A program made the position numbers and the translations under genes. This document shows, piece by piece, positions 26,501 to 34,663 of a stretch of 64,000 nt of DNA. Origin of the DNA: PALSA-1296 sp037143335 (GTDB lineage: Bacteria > Bacteroidota > Ignavibacteria > Palsa-1295); NCBI GenBank assembly GCA_037143335.1, contig JBAWZA010000011.1, positions 1 to 64,000 of the forward strand. Direction: 5' to 3'. Below the pieces are notes generated by a model. It saw only the letters and a list, made by a program, of their open reading frames with translations, was not told the DNA's origin and made no database searches. Every line of letters starts with the position of its first letter. Within the stretch, counting starts at the first letter, position 1.

Positions 26501-27603
26501 TCACGCCTCAGAGTAAGGGGGAATATAGTGATACATTAATTGCAACCGTTCATCTAAATGGTTGCGGAGATTCACTTGTCATCATTCCGATCTCTGCCTC
26601 GGCTGGTAGTTCTGATTTTATTTTTTCTAATACTACGCTAAACTTCGGACGCACCGACACAGGCTTGTGTATTTTCGACTCAGTTCTTATCACGAATCCA
26701 TGCTCGAATTCAGAACAACTGCTCATTCAACCATTGCACTCGCCGTTCGCATTAGTCACAAATGAATCGGACTCCATTGATTTTGCTGGTGACGAGAATA
26801 AAATTCTCCATTTTAGTTATTGTCCAACGAAAGTAAACGTGGATTCTGAAACAGTTCTTTGGACTCTGCCTTCTGGTAAACAAGTTTCAATCGTGCTTCA
26901 TGGGGAAGGCAGTGCACATGTTGATTCGTCACTTGTCAGATATAAACTCGAACGCATACTCGGTATCGCAGGGAAAGAATTTTCCTATCCGATTGTGATA
27001 GATACAATTACTGCTTCGGTGAATTTACGGCATGTAACTGGCGAATTAAATTTTGATCCTCGCGTCGTTCGACCAATGTCAATGAGTGTTTCGAATTGGA
27101 TTGTGGATTCAGGGAGCGAAACAACTCCAGGTACATTTAATTTTTCATTGCGAACAACTTCACAGCCTATTATTGGTAGCGTCATTGCCGCTGTGAATTT
27201 TTTGGGACTATATGGGCAACAAGACACAACATCCGTATATTTATCTAAAGTAGTAGATCTCGATTATTCACAGGTTAAAGTGATTAACGGATTTATCAAA
27301 GTTGCAAATTGTGGCACACTTCCTGGGAATATTATCGTAGCAGGAGATTATGTTCTCGGTAATCCAAATCCAAATCCTGCGATTGCGTTGCTCTCGGTTC
27401 CGATCACTCTTGGTGTTGACGGTGCATTGCGCATTCGCATCTATAATTTTGCGGGTGCGAAAGAACATGAGACTTTATTTCAACTCAGTCGTGGGGAGCA
27501 TAACGTTTCAGTTGATGTTTCAACGCTTCCTACGGGAATGTATATCCTCAGCACTGATAGTTGGGGATGGCATGATGCGAAAATATTCATGATTCAGAAA
27601 TAA
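23590..27603 (+). CDS. Giant glycine-rich, choice-of-anchor-D, T9SS-sorted surface protein
   Basis: A 1337-residue exported protein with a signal peptide ending near SSENYAQ. Residues ~225-480 are extremely glycine rich, with many GGGGG runs (GGPGGGGGGHGWLGTGG, GGGGGGAI), like glycine-rich regions of adhesive surface proteins. Residues ~605-1160 hold about five choice-of-anchor-D (ASPM-SPD2-Hydin-like) Ig modules, each with a (V/I)xNxGxDSLxI core and paired Cys. The C-terminal ~85 residues are a T9SS type A sorting domain (NPNPNPAIALLSV ... LPTGMYILS). Expected at the cell surface; function unknown, adhesion or matrix role plausible. Confidence 0.85.
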   Translation: MSLCENYVPRTIGLPIWTVLLLAFFSSENYAQQKLAHIQPDALGPGMTVAMEMLAPAADSGAFGKDGIYLPESKIYLENPFDTLRVSFGPVVVSWKGRVLQVPVITNPYAVPGTIRFQIIIGNLKSRSTSFEIRQPIPKLSIFGGAILGDNSFAPFSYSGSGSTIVVDEIDFQGNSMFDRGFYRFFTDDDDPIFAGNPHYHPVTILSRGAIRFRNSEISVSADSLNGGPGGGGGGHGWLGTGGAGYSGGGSDSGYSTDNIGTGAASTIFTGGASSTGVLGGKCSDSISDQGGGGGTGCPYGSSGLTSSGNDSSEFGGFGGASAGGESPGIPYGGGGGGFATKGEKGAGFGNNGGKVNGARFLLPMQGGSGGGSGNHVSDKDSTAGSGGGGGGAITIISYDSLYIQGSIISANGKSGTSGISSVDAGGGGGSGGGILLSARNGISINNGAVIATGGNGGHGGLGIEQKSQGGVGGLGLVRMDGDVRITGTLNYFTGVSISGPTLATKAKFQNGAQVVVGGTAGDSAALTDSIRVYYRNRHSGWSFIDTLRFKSNGNYRWEALIPAEHDSTLLVTAMAKIRSPMHTFANYEPDYLMSHLSSGIVAMTASPDLVLSRDTLDFGCFKAGDTCVRAKLHVSNLGEDSLHIHSIVSNNTSFTVTQTLNSLGYYQTDSIEVTYCPSKIGKDTAVLTFNSNDTVKHAVLIGCGIDKDIRIIFKPSTIDFMKVHVGKCDTLSVTAYSIGKDTALVSSNTLSHPPFQIISPTTPKRLGRQDSLKILFSFCPRDTGVAQSSFIFSEKRDSVLLKGLGVLSLLTAQENIFGDTLCSQECDSFRIKFISRGNESVHITGISGASFGSLVLPHTLPPHVDTEYVIYYCGSPQHDSLLVVHYDSDADSSNETVIHYFVQHPKFISDSALHFSQICAPARDSLPFSIARTGNDPITITSIKLKKGIPFSLVGNASPQIDSVHLQLLFTPQSKGEYSDTLIATVHLNGCGDSLVIIPISASAGSSDFIFSNTTLNFGRTDTGLCIFDSVLITNPCSNSEQLLIQPLHSPFALVTNESDSIDFAGDENKILHFSYCPTKVNVDSETVLWTLPSGKQVSIVLHGEGSAHVDSSLVRYKLERILGIAGKEFSYPIVIDTITASVNLRHVTGELNFDPRVVRPMSMSVSNWIVDSGSETTPGTFNFSLRTTSQPIIGSVIAAVNFLGLYGQQDTTSVYLSKVVDLDYSQVKVINGFIKVANCGTLPGNIIVAGDYVLGNPNPNPAIALLSVPITLGVDGALRIRIYNFAGAKEHETLFQLSRGEHNVSVDVSTLPTGMYILSTDSWGWHDAKIFMIQK

Positions 27604-27610
27604 TTTTTTT

Positions 27611-28576
27611 ATGGAGTCACTTTCAACGTGGAAGCACGGGGTTGAACCGAACCGAATCGTTTTTGATGCGATGAAATCGGGCAGTTCGGCTATCGAAGCA
27701 CTTGAGATGGGTGCACGCTATTGCGAAGCTGATGAAACTTGCATGTCCGTTGGCAAAGGTGGCATTCCCGATGAGTTAGGAATTGTGTCGCTCGATGCAT
27801 CCATCATGGATCACGATGGCAATTGCGGTTCGGTATCGTTCGTGCAGGAGTACATTCATCCGATTTCGATTGCACGAAGAGTAATGGAAAAAACTCCGCA
27901 CGTGATGCTCTCAGGCAAAGGAGCAGAGATGTTTGCCATGCGCGAGGGATTTGAAAAATCAAATTTGCTTACCGAAGCTTCCAGAACATTATACGATAAA
28001 TGGAAAGAGCTTCCCGAAAAATTGAATGTCAGGCTTCGCCATTCGAACGAGGACGAGAATGAATATACGTTCGAGTACACTGATGGCGGAGTAACACGTG
28101 AACTACCGCGAGATCAGATGGTAAATGAATCACATGATACCATCGGACTCATCGCTCGCGATTCGAGTGGAAGACTCAGCGGAGCATGCACTACATCTGG
28201 TCTTGCGTTCAAAATGCATGGACGCGTCGGTGACTCACCGATCATAGGAGCGGGACTTTATGTGGATGGAAACGTTGGTGCGGCAGTTGCAACTGGCAAC
28301 GGCGAACTTGTGATGCGTGCTTGCTCGGCATTTCACATTGTTGAACTTATGCGACAAGGACGTGAGCCGAAGGACGCACTCATCGAAGCTACGAAGCGAA
28401 TCAAAGCTGATAAACATCTCACTGCTGATATGCAAATTGGATTTTTAGTTTTGCGAAGCGATGGACTGTGGTACGCAGCGAGCATCCGCGAAGGATTCCA
28501 ATTCGTGGTAGCTTCTGATTCGCTTACAAATACACTTCATAATTGTGTGAATACAGAATTCTCACCAGTACAATGA
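27611..28576 (+). CDS. N4-(beta-N-acetylglucosaminyl)-L-asparaginase / isoaspartyl peptidase-type Ntn hydrolase
   Basis: A 321-residue threonine-type Ntn hydrolase. The start STWKHGVEPNRIVFDAMKSG and GAMxxD-like VSLDASIMDHDGN block are typical of glycosylasparaginases. The autocleavage site is HDTIGLIARD, with Thr177 as nucleophile after maturation, followed by SGACTTSGLAFKMHGRVGDSP and GAGLYVDGNVGAAVATGNGE. The precursor splits into alpha and beta chains. There is no signal peptide, so it is probably cytoplasmic. Whether it cleaves GlcNAc-Asn or isoaspartyl bonds is not decidable here. It overlaps the SDR gene by 4 bp. Confidence 0.9.
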   Translation: MESLSTWKHGVEPNRIVFDAMKSGSSAIEALEMGARYCEADETCMSVGKGGIPDELGIVSLDASIMDHDGNCGSVSFVQEYIHPISIARRVMEKTPHVMLSGKGAEMFAMREGFEKSNLLTEASRTLYDKWKELPEKLNVRLRHSNEDENEYTFEYTDGGVTRELPRDQMVNESHDTIGLIARDSSGRLSGACTTSGLAFKMHGRVGDSPIIGAGLYVDGNVGAAVATGNGELVMRACSAFHIVELMRQGREPKDALIEATKRIKADKHLTADMQIGFLVLRSDGLWYAASIREGFQFVVASDSLTNTLHNCVNTEFSPVQ

Positions 28577-29307
28577 TAGCACTCATCACAGGCGCCGGTC
28601 GTGGCATCGGGAGAGAAATTGCAATCTCATTTGCATCGAAGGGAATTCATGTCATTCTTGTTGCACGAACGGAAACGGAAATAATTTCAGTCGCAAATGA
28701 AATTCGTAAATCGGGCGCAATAGCTACGCCGTTCCGATGTGATATTACAGATTCCAAATCGGTAACCTTACTCTATAGCGAGACGCAAAAAATTGGCAAA
28801 GTAAATATTCTTGTCAACAATGCTGGCGTTGCACCCTCAGCAAAGATAGAGGACACTTCCGACTCACTTTGGGCAGAGACGTTCGCCACCAACGTTGACG
28901 GTGCATTTTTCTTGATTCGGACATATCTCGCTGATATGAAATCCATCGGAGGCGGACGCATCATCAATGTTGCCTCAACAGCGGCACTTGAAGGATTTTC
29001 TTACAATGCCGCATACACTGCTTCGAAACACGCACTCATCGGCTTGTCACGCGCAGTTGCAAAAGAACTTGTTCGGTATAATATTTCCGTTACTACTATC
29101 TGTCCTGGATTTGTCCGTACCACAATTTTGGATGAAAGCATTTTGAATATTGTACGCAAAACAGGCAAGACGAGCGAAGAGGCCGAGCTTCTCCTTGCAG
29201 CAATGAATACGAGTGGCTCAATCATCGAACCCAAGGCGGTTGCAGATGCAATTGTTGCCTCACTTGATGAGCCACTTGATCCGAACGGAAAAGAAATTCT
29301 GCTGTAA
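28573..29307 (+). CDS. Short-chain dehydrogenase/reductase (3-oxoacyl-ACP reductase-like)
   Basis: A 244-residue classical SDR starting at ATG 28573; the upstream frame extends into the asparaginase gene and is not needed. It contains the dinucleotide motif TGAGRGIG (residues ~6-13), NNAGVAP, the catalytic Ser in NVASTAA, and Tyr148-x-x-x-Lys152 (YTASK). The C-terminal CPGFVRT is also canonical. It is most like FabG-type NADP(H) reductases; its substrate cannot be inferred. The stop overlaps the next ATG by one base, so it is expressed with its neighbours. Confidence 0.9.
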   Translation: MIALITGAGRGIGREIAISFASKGIHVILVARTETEIISVANEIRKSGAIATPFRCDITDSKSVTLLYSETQKIGKVNILVNNAGVAPSAKIEDTSDSLWAETFATNVDGAFFLIRTYLADMKSIGGGRIINVASTAALEGFSYNAAYTASKHALIGLSRAVAKELVRYNISVTTICPGFVRTTILDESILNIVRKTGKTSEEAELLLAAMNTSGSIIEPKAVADAIVASLDEPLDPNGKEILL

Positions 29308-29918
29308 TGCTTAATCCAAAGTTAGCATCACTTGCCAAACTATCCACTCTTGCTACAAAGCCGGAGTTCCGTATTCGGCTCGCTGCGGAATTGCAGAAAA
29401 TCAAGAATGAGGGTATGATTTCAGCTGATGGAATCTATGAAGTATTCTTGCAAACATATTTATTTGTCGGATTCCCTGCGGCTCTGGAGTCGGTTCGAGC
29501 GTTAAGAAAAGTTTTTGGCACTCGAAATGACACCATCCCTCATGAGGCTGATCTTATCGCAGAGTATCCGTCCTTCGTGGAGAAAGGTACGGAGTTGTAT
29601 CAGAAGGTTTACGCCACAAACGCAGAACGTGTCCGTGAGGAAATGATTCGGCTCAGCCCCGAGCTTGCGGCTTGGGCACTTGTTGAAGGGTACGGCAAAA
29701 CACTCTCGCGTTCAAAACTTGACTCCATCACCAGAGAGCTTTGCATAGTCGCATCGCTCACTCAACTCGGTTGGGATAGACAACTCTACTCACATATACT
29801 GGGTGCACGAAATGTGGGAGCGACTGGCGAAGAGATACTTGAGTGCGCAGCGATTGGGGCTGATGGCGATGCTAATAAATTTGCGACAGCCGAACAACTA
29901 ATCAAAAAAATTGTTTAA
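29307..29918 (+). CDS. Carboxymuconolactone decarboxylase (CMD) family protein
   Basis: A 203-residue all-helical protein. Two CMD-like halves are visible: IYEVFLQTYLFVGFPAALESVRAL (~45-70) and LDSITRELCIVASLTQLGWDRQLYSHILGARNVGAT (~140-175), the latter divided here by its conserved LxxxxxxxH core. The CxxC peroxidase motif of AhpD is absent (ELCIVAS has a single Cys), so a redox role is unlikely. It could be a decarboxylase-like enzyme or a structural relative. The start overlaps the SDR stop by one base. Confidence 0.8.
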   Translation: MLNPKLASLAKLSTLATKPEFRIRLAAELQKIKNEGMISADGIYEVFLQTYLFVGFPAALESVRALRKVFGTRNDTIPHEADLIAEYPSFVEKGTELYQKVYATNAERVREEMIRLSPELAAWALVEGYGKTLSRSKLDSITRELCIVASLTQLGWDRQLYSHILGARNVGATGEEILECAAIGADGDANKFATAEQLIKKIV

Positions 29919-29937
29919 AGCGGCTCGATTCTACCAA

Positions 29938-31167
29938 ATGCGCCGATACCTACTACTTTTCTCAGCTTTATTTTTTCTGGCTTGCTCAAAAGGCGAAGAG
30001 CCTGCAAAGCAGCTATCGAGCTTGACCTATTCGATGAACGGGGCAAGAGAAATTCCGAATATCGGCGTACCCTCCGAGGTTTCTTCGCTCCGTGTTGGTG
30101 ATTCACTCGCTGGTTCGTCGAACGCTCCGTCATGTTTAGTCCCTATTCCCAATGATGCGAACGGACTCTACGCATTTGCCGAGGGTCCGACATTACTTAC
30201 AGGCACAGACCGATCATATAAGATCATCGCCGCTTTGCCCCAAGAAAAACCAATCATTCAGATATTGGCTGATGAGCAATCAATCTATGCTATTCACCTT
30301 TCAGGTACTATTCATGCCTATACGCTTGATGGCAAGAAAAAATGGGATGTCACACAGAGTGTAATGTTGAGTTGTACTGCAGTAATCGCTCAAAATCTCT
30401 TAGTCGTTGCATCAGATTCTGCAATCACCTCATACGATCTTCAATCAGGAAGACGGTTGTGGAGCCACGAGATTACCGGATTTGGAAAAGCGATGCTTTT
30501 TGACAAGAAAACCAATCTTATCGTCGTTGCCGGAATTGCTGAGAGAAATGGGAAGGAAAGTGATAGCCTCATTTGCTTTAGTGGTGCCGGCAAGATCATT
30601 TCAACTTGCTCGCTACCGTTTATGCGAATTGTCTCAAATTTGAGTTTGTGCGGTGAGAAGATGGATAAGATCGGATTTGGGTGTATTGAATTGCCATCGA
30701 GTGAGTCAGCTGTTCGGACGCTTCGCGTGGTAATCTATGATGGAATCGAAACTGGCCATCCAAAGCAAGTCAGTGTGCATGAAGTGCCGTATATTCCGAT
30801 GAATATTTCGTCGAATGGCGGGATGTTGCTGTCTTCTGGCTTTCGTGAGGATGAATCCGGCATTGATGCGTTCGCAAGCGATGATACACTTCACCTTTGG
30901 CAACGCAGGTTTACCGAGCCAATGGTTGCACCAGTTGTGGTAAATGCAAAATATGCTTACTGTATTCAAAGTTTTGCGACTCAGGCACAGACACCCTCAA
31001 AAAATATTTTCTACACGATTGATCTCTCTACAGGCAAGACGATGAGCGAGCTTCCAGTGACTGGTGCAAACTCTGGGGCGCTCCGTGGGATGCCGATGCC
31101 GATTGCGGGGAAAGCGTTTGCACTTTGTAGCCAAAGTAATTCAATGATCTATTTTCTGCGACCCTAA
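29938..31167 (+). CDS. Lipoprotein with PQQ-like beta-propeller
   Basis: A 409-residue protein from the ATG at 29938, with lipobox FFLACSKG (Cys ~17). The body is a beta-propeller of PQQ/WD40-like blades: TGTDRSYKIIAAL, IYAIHLSGTIHAYTLDGKKKWDV, LVVASDSAITSYDLQSGRRLW and DTLHLWQRRF. The (S/T)xDLxSGxxLW pattern is the PQQ-repeat signature also found in BamB. It is probably anchored in a membrane facing the periplasm. A BamB-like assembly role or a generic propeller scaffold are both possible. It precedes the proline dehydrogenase gene by 5 bp. Confidence 0.78.
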   Translation: MRRYLLLFSALFFLACSKGEEPAKQLSSLTYSMNGAREIPNIGVPSEVSSLRVGDSLAGSSNAPSCLVPIPNDANGLYAFAEGPTLLTGTDRSYKIIAALPQEKPIIQILADEQSIYAIHLSGTIHAYTLDGKKKWDVTQSVMLSCTAVIAQNLLVVASDSAITSYDLQSGRRLWSHEITGFGKAMLFDKKTNLIVVAGIAERNGKESDSLICFSGAGKIISTCSLPFMRIVSNLSLCGEKMDKIGFGCIELPSSESAVRTLRVVIYDGIETGHPKQVSVHEVPYIPMNISSNGGMLLSSGFREDESGIDAFASDDTLHLWQRRFTEPMVAPVVVNAKYAYCIQSFATQAQTPSKNIFYTIDLSTGKTMSELPVTGANSGALRGMPMPIAGKAFALCSQSNSMIYFLRP

Positions 31168-31172
31168 CAAGA

Positions 31173-32075
31173 ATGAATGTTCTGAATAAAATTATCGCTT
31201 CGGCTTTACCGATTGTTCCGAAAGGAATAGTACGGAAGGTAAGCGCGCGCTACATTGCAGGCGAGACGCTAGGGGAGGCAGTGAAGGTTGTGCGCAAACT
31301 GAATTCCGAAGGCGCAATGGCGACGATGGATGTGCTTGGTGAGTATATCACTTCCCTTGACCAAGCAAAGACCAATACTACTGAGGCTGTGGATGTACTC
31401 CAAACGATCGAACGAGAACATATTGATTCAAATCTCTCGATAAAACTTACTTCTCTCGGGCTTGAGATTGCGCCAGATGAATGCGAAAAAAATGTACGAC
31501 TCATTTTAGAAGCTGCGAAAGCAAATGGAAATAATTTCGTTCGCTTTGATATGGAAAATTCTCCCTACACAACGCAGACTATTGAGCTATGCAAAAAATT
31601 CCGACGTGAGTACCGGACTGGCGTAGTGTTACAAGCATATATGCGTCGAACCGAAGATGACATTTTAGATCTTGTCGCTGACGGCGCAACAAACATCAGA
31701 CTCTGCAAAGGAATATACAACGAAGCACCAAGTATTGCATATAAAGATAGAAAAGAGATTCAACAAAATTTTCTGAAGTGCTTGGAATTAGCTTTCACAA
31801 AAGGGGTGTACGTTGGCATCGCAACGCATGACACCGTGCTTATCGAAGGAGCAAAAGAACTAATTACCAAACTTGGCTTATCACGTGATCAATATGAATT
31901 TCAGATGTTACTCGGAGTGCGTGAGTCAATCCGCCGGGAGTTGATCGGCGAGGGATTTCGTCTTCGCGTCTATGTGCCGTTCGGTGCAGATTGGTACGGT
32001 TACTCCGTTCGCCGCCTCAAGGAAAATCCTGCGATAGCGGGGAATGTGTTTAAGGCTATGTTCCAGAGAAGATAA
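31173..32075 (+). CDS. Proline dehydrogenase (monofunctional)
   Basis: A 300-residue FAD enzyme oxidising L-proline to pyrroline-5-carboxylate. The family core is a TIM barrel with ISIKLTSLGL-like NLSIKLTSLG (~88-97), FVRFDMENSPYTTQT (~123-137), VLQAYMRRTEDD (~153-164), IRLCKGIYNEA, IATHDTVLIE, QMLLGVR and the late YVPFGADWYGYSVRRL with the substrate-binding Arg pair. The length fits stand-alone ProDH rather than PutA. The matching P5C dehydrogenase is not in this window. It is probably expressed with the neighbouring propeller lipoprotein. Confidence 0.92.
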   Translation: MNVLNKIIASALPIVPKGIVRKVSARYIAGETLGEAVKVVRKLNSEGAMATMDVLGEYITSLDQAKTNTTEAVDVLQTIEREHIDSNLSIKLTSLGLEIAPDECEKNVRLILEAAKANGNNFVRFDMENSPYTTQTIELCKKFRREYRTGVVLQAYMRRTEDDILDLVADGATNIRLCKGIYNEAPSIAYKDRKEIQQNFLKCLELAFTKGVYVGIATHDTVLIEGAKELITKLGLSRDQYEFQMLLGVRESIRRELIGEGFRLRVYVPFGADWYGYSVRRLKENPAIAGNVFKAMFQRR

Positions 32076-32098
32076 TTATTCACGAGCAAACGTAATTC

Positions 32099-32485
32099 AT
32101 GCAGTATCAAAAACATTTTTCCATCGCTGAAGCACAAGCCGAACTGCGGATTGTGATGCCCCTTATCCAGAAACTCGCTGAGTTAAAGAAAATTTTGGAT
32201 GCGCGTGGATATGATATCTATCATCACCAATACTTCGGCGGTATGGGACCAAATGGCTATGGCGTTTTTCCGCGTGAGATGGAGGAGCTAGTAGAGATTA
32301 TCCGTGACCTTGCCGAAAGAGGAATCGAAGTGAAAGACCCAGGCAAAGGATTAATCGACTTCCCCCACATTCGAGCGAACGGCGATGAAGTCTATCTGTG
32401 TTACATTTTGGGCGAACATGAAATAGTAGCATGGCATCCTCTCGAAGGAGGCTTCGCTGCACGAAAGTCTATTAATGAATTATAA
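32099..32485 (+). CDS. DUF2203 family protein
   Basis: A 128-residue soluble protein, helical at the start (SIAEAQAELRIVMPLIQKLAELKKIL) and ending with the DUF2203 signature: GIEVKDPGKGLIDFPHIR and EVYLCYILGEHEIVAWHPLEGGF, here in the order expected for that family. It has the characteristic L-D-F-P and W-H-x-L-E-x-G-F residues. Function is unknown across the family. Positioned 8 bp before the cytochrome gene. Confidence 0.85.
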   Translation: MQYQKHFSIAEAQAELRIVMPLIQKLAELKKILDARGYDIYHHQYFGGMGPNGYGVFPREMEELVEIIRDLAERGIEVKDPGKGLIDFPHIRANGDEVYLCYILGEHEIVAWHPLEGGFAARKSINEL

Positions 32486-32493
32486 TTTTTTTT

Positions 32494-33324
32494 ATGAAAA
32501 ATATCCTACGCATTCCACTTACCGTTTTTCTCCTCGGCACTCTTGTTAGCTTCCAGATCGGTTGTAAAAAAGAAGAACAGGCCCCGAAAGCAGCTGACTC
32601 TGCAAAGTCCGTGAGTCAGGCGCCAGCACCAAGTGGCACTGTTACACTGAACGACAAAGCAAAGCAGGGTCAACTACTTTTCTACAATACATCTCTCGGC
32701 AAGCGCAAAGTCGCATGTGCTAATTGCCACACTGATGGGACTCCGAAAACATCGGACGATATGATTCGTCAAGGGCATCCACTTGCCGGTGTGACAAGCC
32801 GTCCATCAACGTGGAATGGAATGTATAAAGGCGCGGATTTGAAAAAGAATGCCTACGGCGCATCGCTTTGCGCGGCAGTGTTCCAGCATCGCGCCGATAG
32901 TAAGACGGTGGATAAAGCGCTAACACCAGATGAAGTTGATGCACTAAATGAATACCTCACTGCAATTGCAACATTGCCGAGTGCGAATCCCTCGGAGCTG
33001 AAAATTCAGTGGGCAGCAAAACCAACATTCAATGATGACATGCCCGATGAAAAAATTGCGAAGCCTGTGGTCAAAGCGATTATGAAATTGCCCGGTGATG
33101 CGAAGACAGGTGAAACAGTTTTTGCGAAGTCGTGTGCAACTTGCCATTCGATGAAAGACAAAAAGGTTGGTCCGCCGATGGAGCGCGCCGCGCAAGACAT
33201 GAATTTGGTCGCGCAAGCTGTGAGGTTCGGGTCAGGCGACATGCCATTCTATGCCAAGGATGTCATGAGCGATCAACAAATAGCCGATGCACTTGCCTAT
33301 ATCGGGTCGCAGTTAGGAAATTGA
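32494..33324 (+). CDS. Dihaem c-type cytochrome, putative lipoprotein
   Basis: A 276-residue exported protein. The N-terminus is hydrophobic and ends SFQIGCKK, a loose lipobox (Cys ~24). Two CxxCH haem sites are C75-A-N-C-H and C214-A-T-C-H, in two class I-like domains joined by a Lys/Pro-rich linker. The first domain has an inserted loop with SLCAAVFQHR before EALNEYL-type helix (VDALNEYLTAI); the second ends in MPFYAKDVMSDQQIADALAYI with Met as likely axial ligand. It should carry electrons in the periplasm. A SoxA- or TsdA-like role is conceivable but unproved. Confidence 0.85.
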   Translation: MKNILRIPLTVFLLGTLVSFQIGCKKEEQAPKAADSAKSVSQAPAPSGTVTLNDKAKQGQLLFYNTSLGKRKVACANCHTDGTPKTSDDMIRQGHPLAGVTSRPSTWNGMYKGADLKKNAYGASLCAAVFQHRADSKTVDKALTPDEVDALNEYLTAIATLPSANPSELKIQWAAKPTFNDDMPDEKIAKPVVKAIMKLPGDAKTGETVFAKSCATCHSMKDKKVGPPMERAAQDMNLVAQAVRFGSGDMPFYAKDVMSDQQIADALAYIGSQLGN

Positions 33325-33380
33325 TTCGCTACTTTCTGATCGAGCGAATCAAACAGCGCAAATAGCCGTAGTCAAAGAGC

Positions 33381-34643
33381 ATGAAAAAAATCTTCATATC
33401 TATTCTTATTTTTCTTGCAACAACGTCCTCCGTTTTTGCTCAAGCGAAGTTATTGATCCCAATGGATCTGGATCAGAGCGATCACTTGAAGGCGTACGGA
33501 ATAACATATTGGGCTTTGACAAAAAACATCACCGTTGACTGGTTGCTCAACTATCGTGGTGGTTCATTCATGGCTGATTATCAGGATATTCTTGCAGCCG
33601 AGTGCCGAATTCGCGGTGTGCAATTTGAAAAGATTGACGAGTCGAGCGCACAGTCTATTCTCTCATTAGTCCAATCTGATTCCAAAAACATGGATGCGGT
33701 TAGGTTGGAAAAAGCTCCGAAGATCGCCGTCTATGTTCCACCCGGTTTTCAGCCGTGGGATGATGCCGTCACTCTTGCACTCGATTATGCCGAAGTGCCG
33801 TACGAAAAATTATGGGATGATGAAGTAATAGCAGGCAAGCTCTCGAAATACGATTGGCTCCACTTGCATCACGAAGATTTTACTGGTCAGTATGGAAAAT
33901 TCTATGCCGATCAACGCATGGCTCCGTGGTATCAAGCGCAAGTGCGAATGCTCGAGGCGGAAGCGAAGAAGTTAGGATATAGCAAGGTGAGTGAATTAAA
34001 GCGAGCCGTTGCGATTAAGATTAAAGATTTCGTAGCTGCTGGCGGATTCATGTTTGCGATGTGTTCGGCGACTGATAGCTACGACATCGCTCTCGCCGCG
34101 CAAAAGACGGATATCTGTGATGCGGTCTTCGATGGCGATCCACTGGATCCGGATTACGCAACGAAGATGGACTTCACGAAGGGTTTTGCATTCGAGAATT
34201 ATCAACTTGTTACGAGTCCACTCATTTATGAGTATTCGGAAATAGATGTGCAACCAGGTGAGATTGGTGCACGGGAAAGTGATTATTTTACACTCTTTGA
34301 TTTCAGTGCGAAGTTTGACCCTGTTCCGACAATGCTCACGCAAGATCATGTGAATGTGATTCACGGTTTCATGGGACAGACAACGATGTTTCACCGACAT
34401 TTTATCAAGAAAAATATTACTATACTTGCACAAAATCAAGGTACTGAATTCGTGCGTTATCTTTATTCAAATTACGGCAGAGGTTTTTTTGCATTTTATG
34501 GTGGGCACGATCCTGAAGACTACCAGCATTCCGTCAACGACCCACCCACAGACCTCCGACTCCATAAGCAAAGTCCAGGATATAGGCTCATTCTGAATAA
34601 CGTCCTCTTCCCCGCAGCTAAGAAAAAGAAACTGAAGACATAG
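33381..34643 (+). CDS. Conserved secreted protein of unknown function
   Basis: A 420-residue protein with a clear signal peptide (ILIFLATTSSVFAQ). Key parts are LLIPMDLDQSDHLKAYGITYW (residues ~22-42, split here), IAVYVPPGFQPWDDAVTLAL, WLHLHHEDFTGQYGKFY and HRHFIKKNITILAQN. Similar Bacteroidota proteins often carry the name asparagine synthetase B in databases, but I see neither a glutaminase Cys nucleophile at the N-terminus nor an ATP-pyrophosphatase SGGxDS loop. That name is therefore not supported. The block from ~115 resembles a GATase1-like alpha/beta fold used by secreted peptidase relatives. A C-terminal Lys-rich tail ends the protein. Confidence 0.75.
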   Translation: MKKIFISILIFLATTSSVFAQAKLLIPMDLDQSDHLKAYGITYWALTKNITVDWLLNYRGGSFMADYQDILAAECRIRGVQFEKIDESSAQSILSLVQSDSKNMDAVRLEKAPKIAVYVPPGFQPWDDAVTLALDYAEVPYEKLWDDEVIAGKLSKYDWLHLHHEDFTGQYGKFYADQRMAPWYQAQVRMLEAEAKKLGYSKVSELKRAVAIKIKDFVAAGGFMFAMCSATDSYDIALAAQKTDICDAVFDGDPLDPDYATKMDFTKGFAFENYQLVTSPLIYEYSEIDVQPGEIGARESDYFTLFDFSAKFDPVPTMLTQDHVNVIHGFMGQTTMFHRHFIKKNITILAQNQGTEFVRYLYSNYGRGFFAFYGGHDPEDYQHSVNDPPTDLRLHKQSPGYRLILNNVLFPAAKKKKLKT

Positions 34644-34663
34644 GGTGAGGGGGAAGCCTGCTC

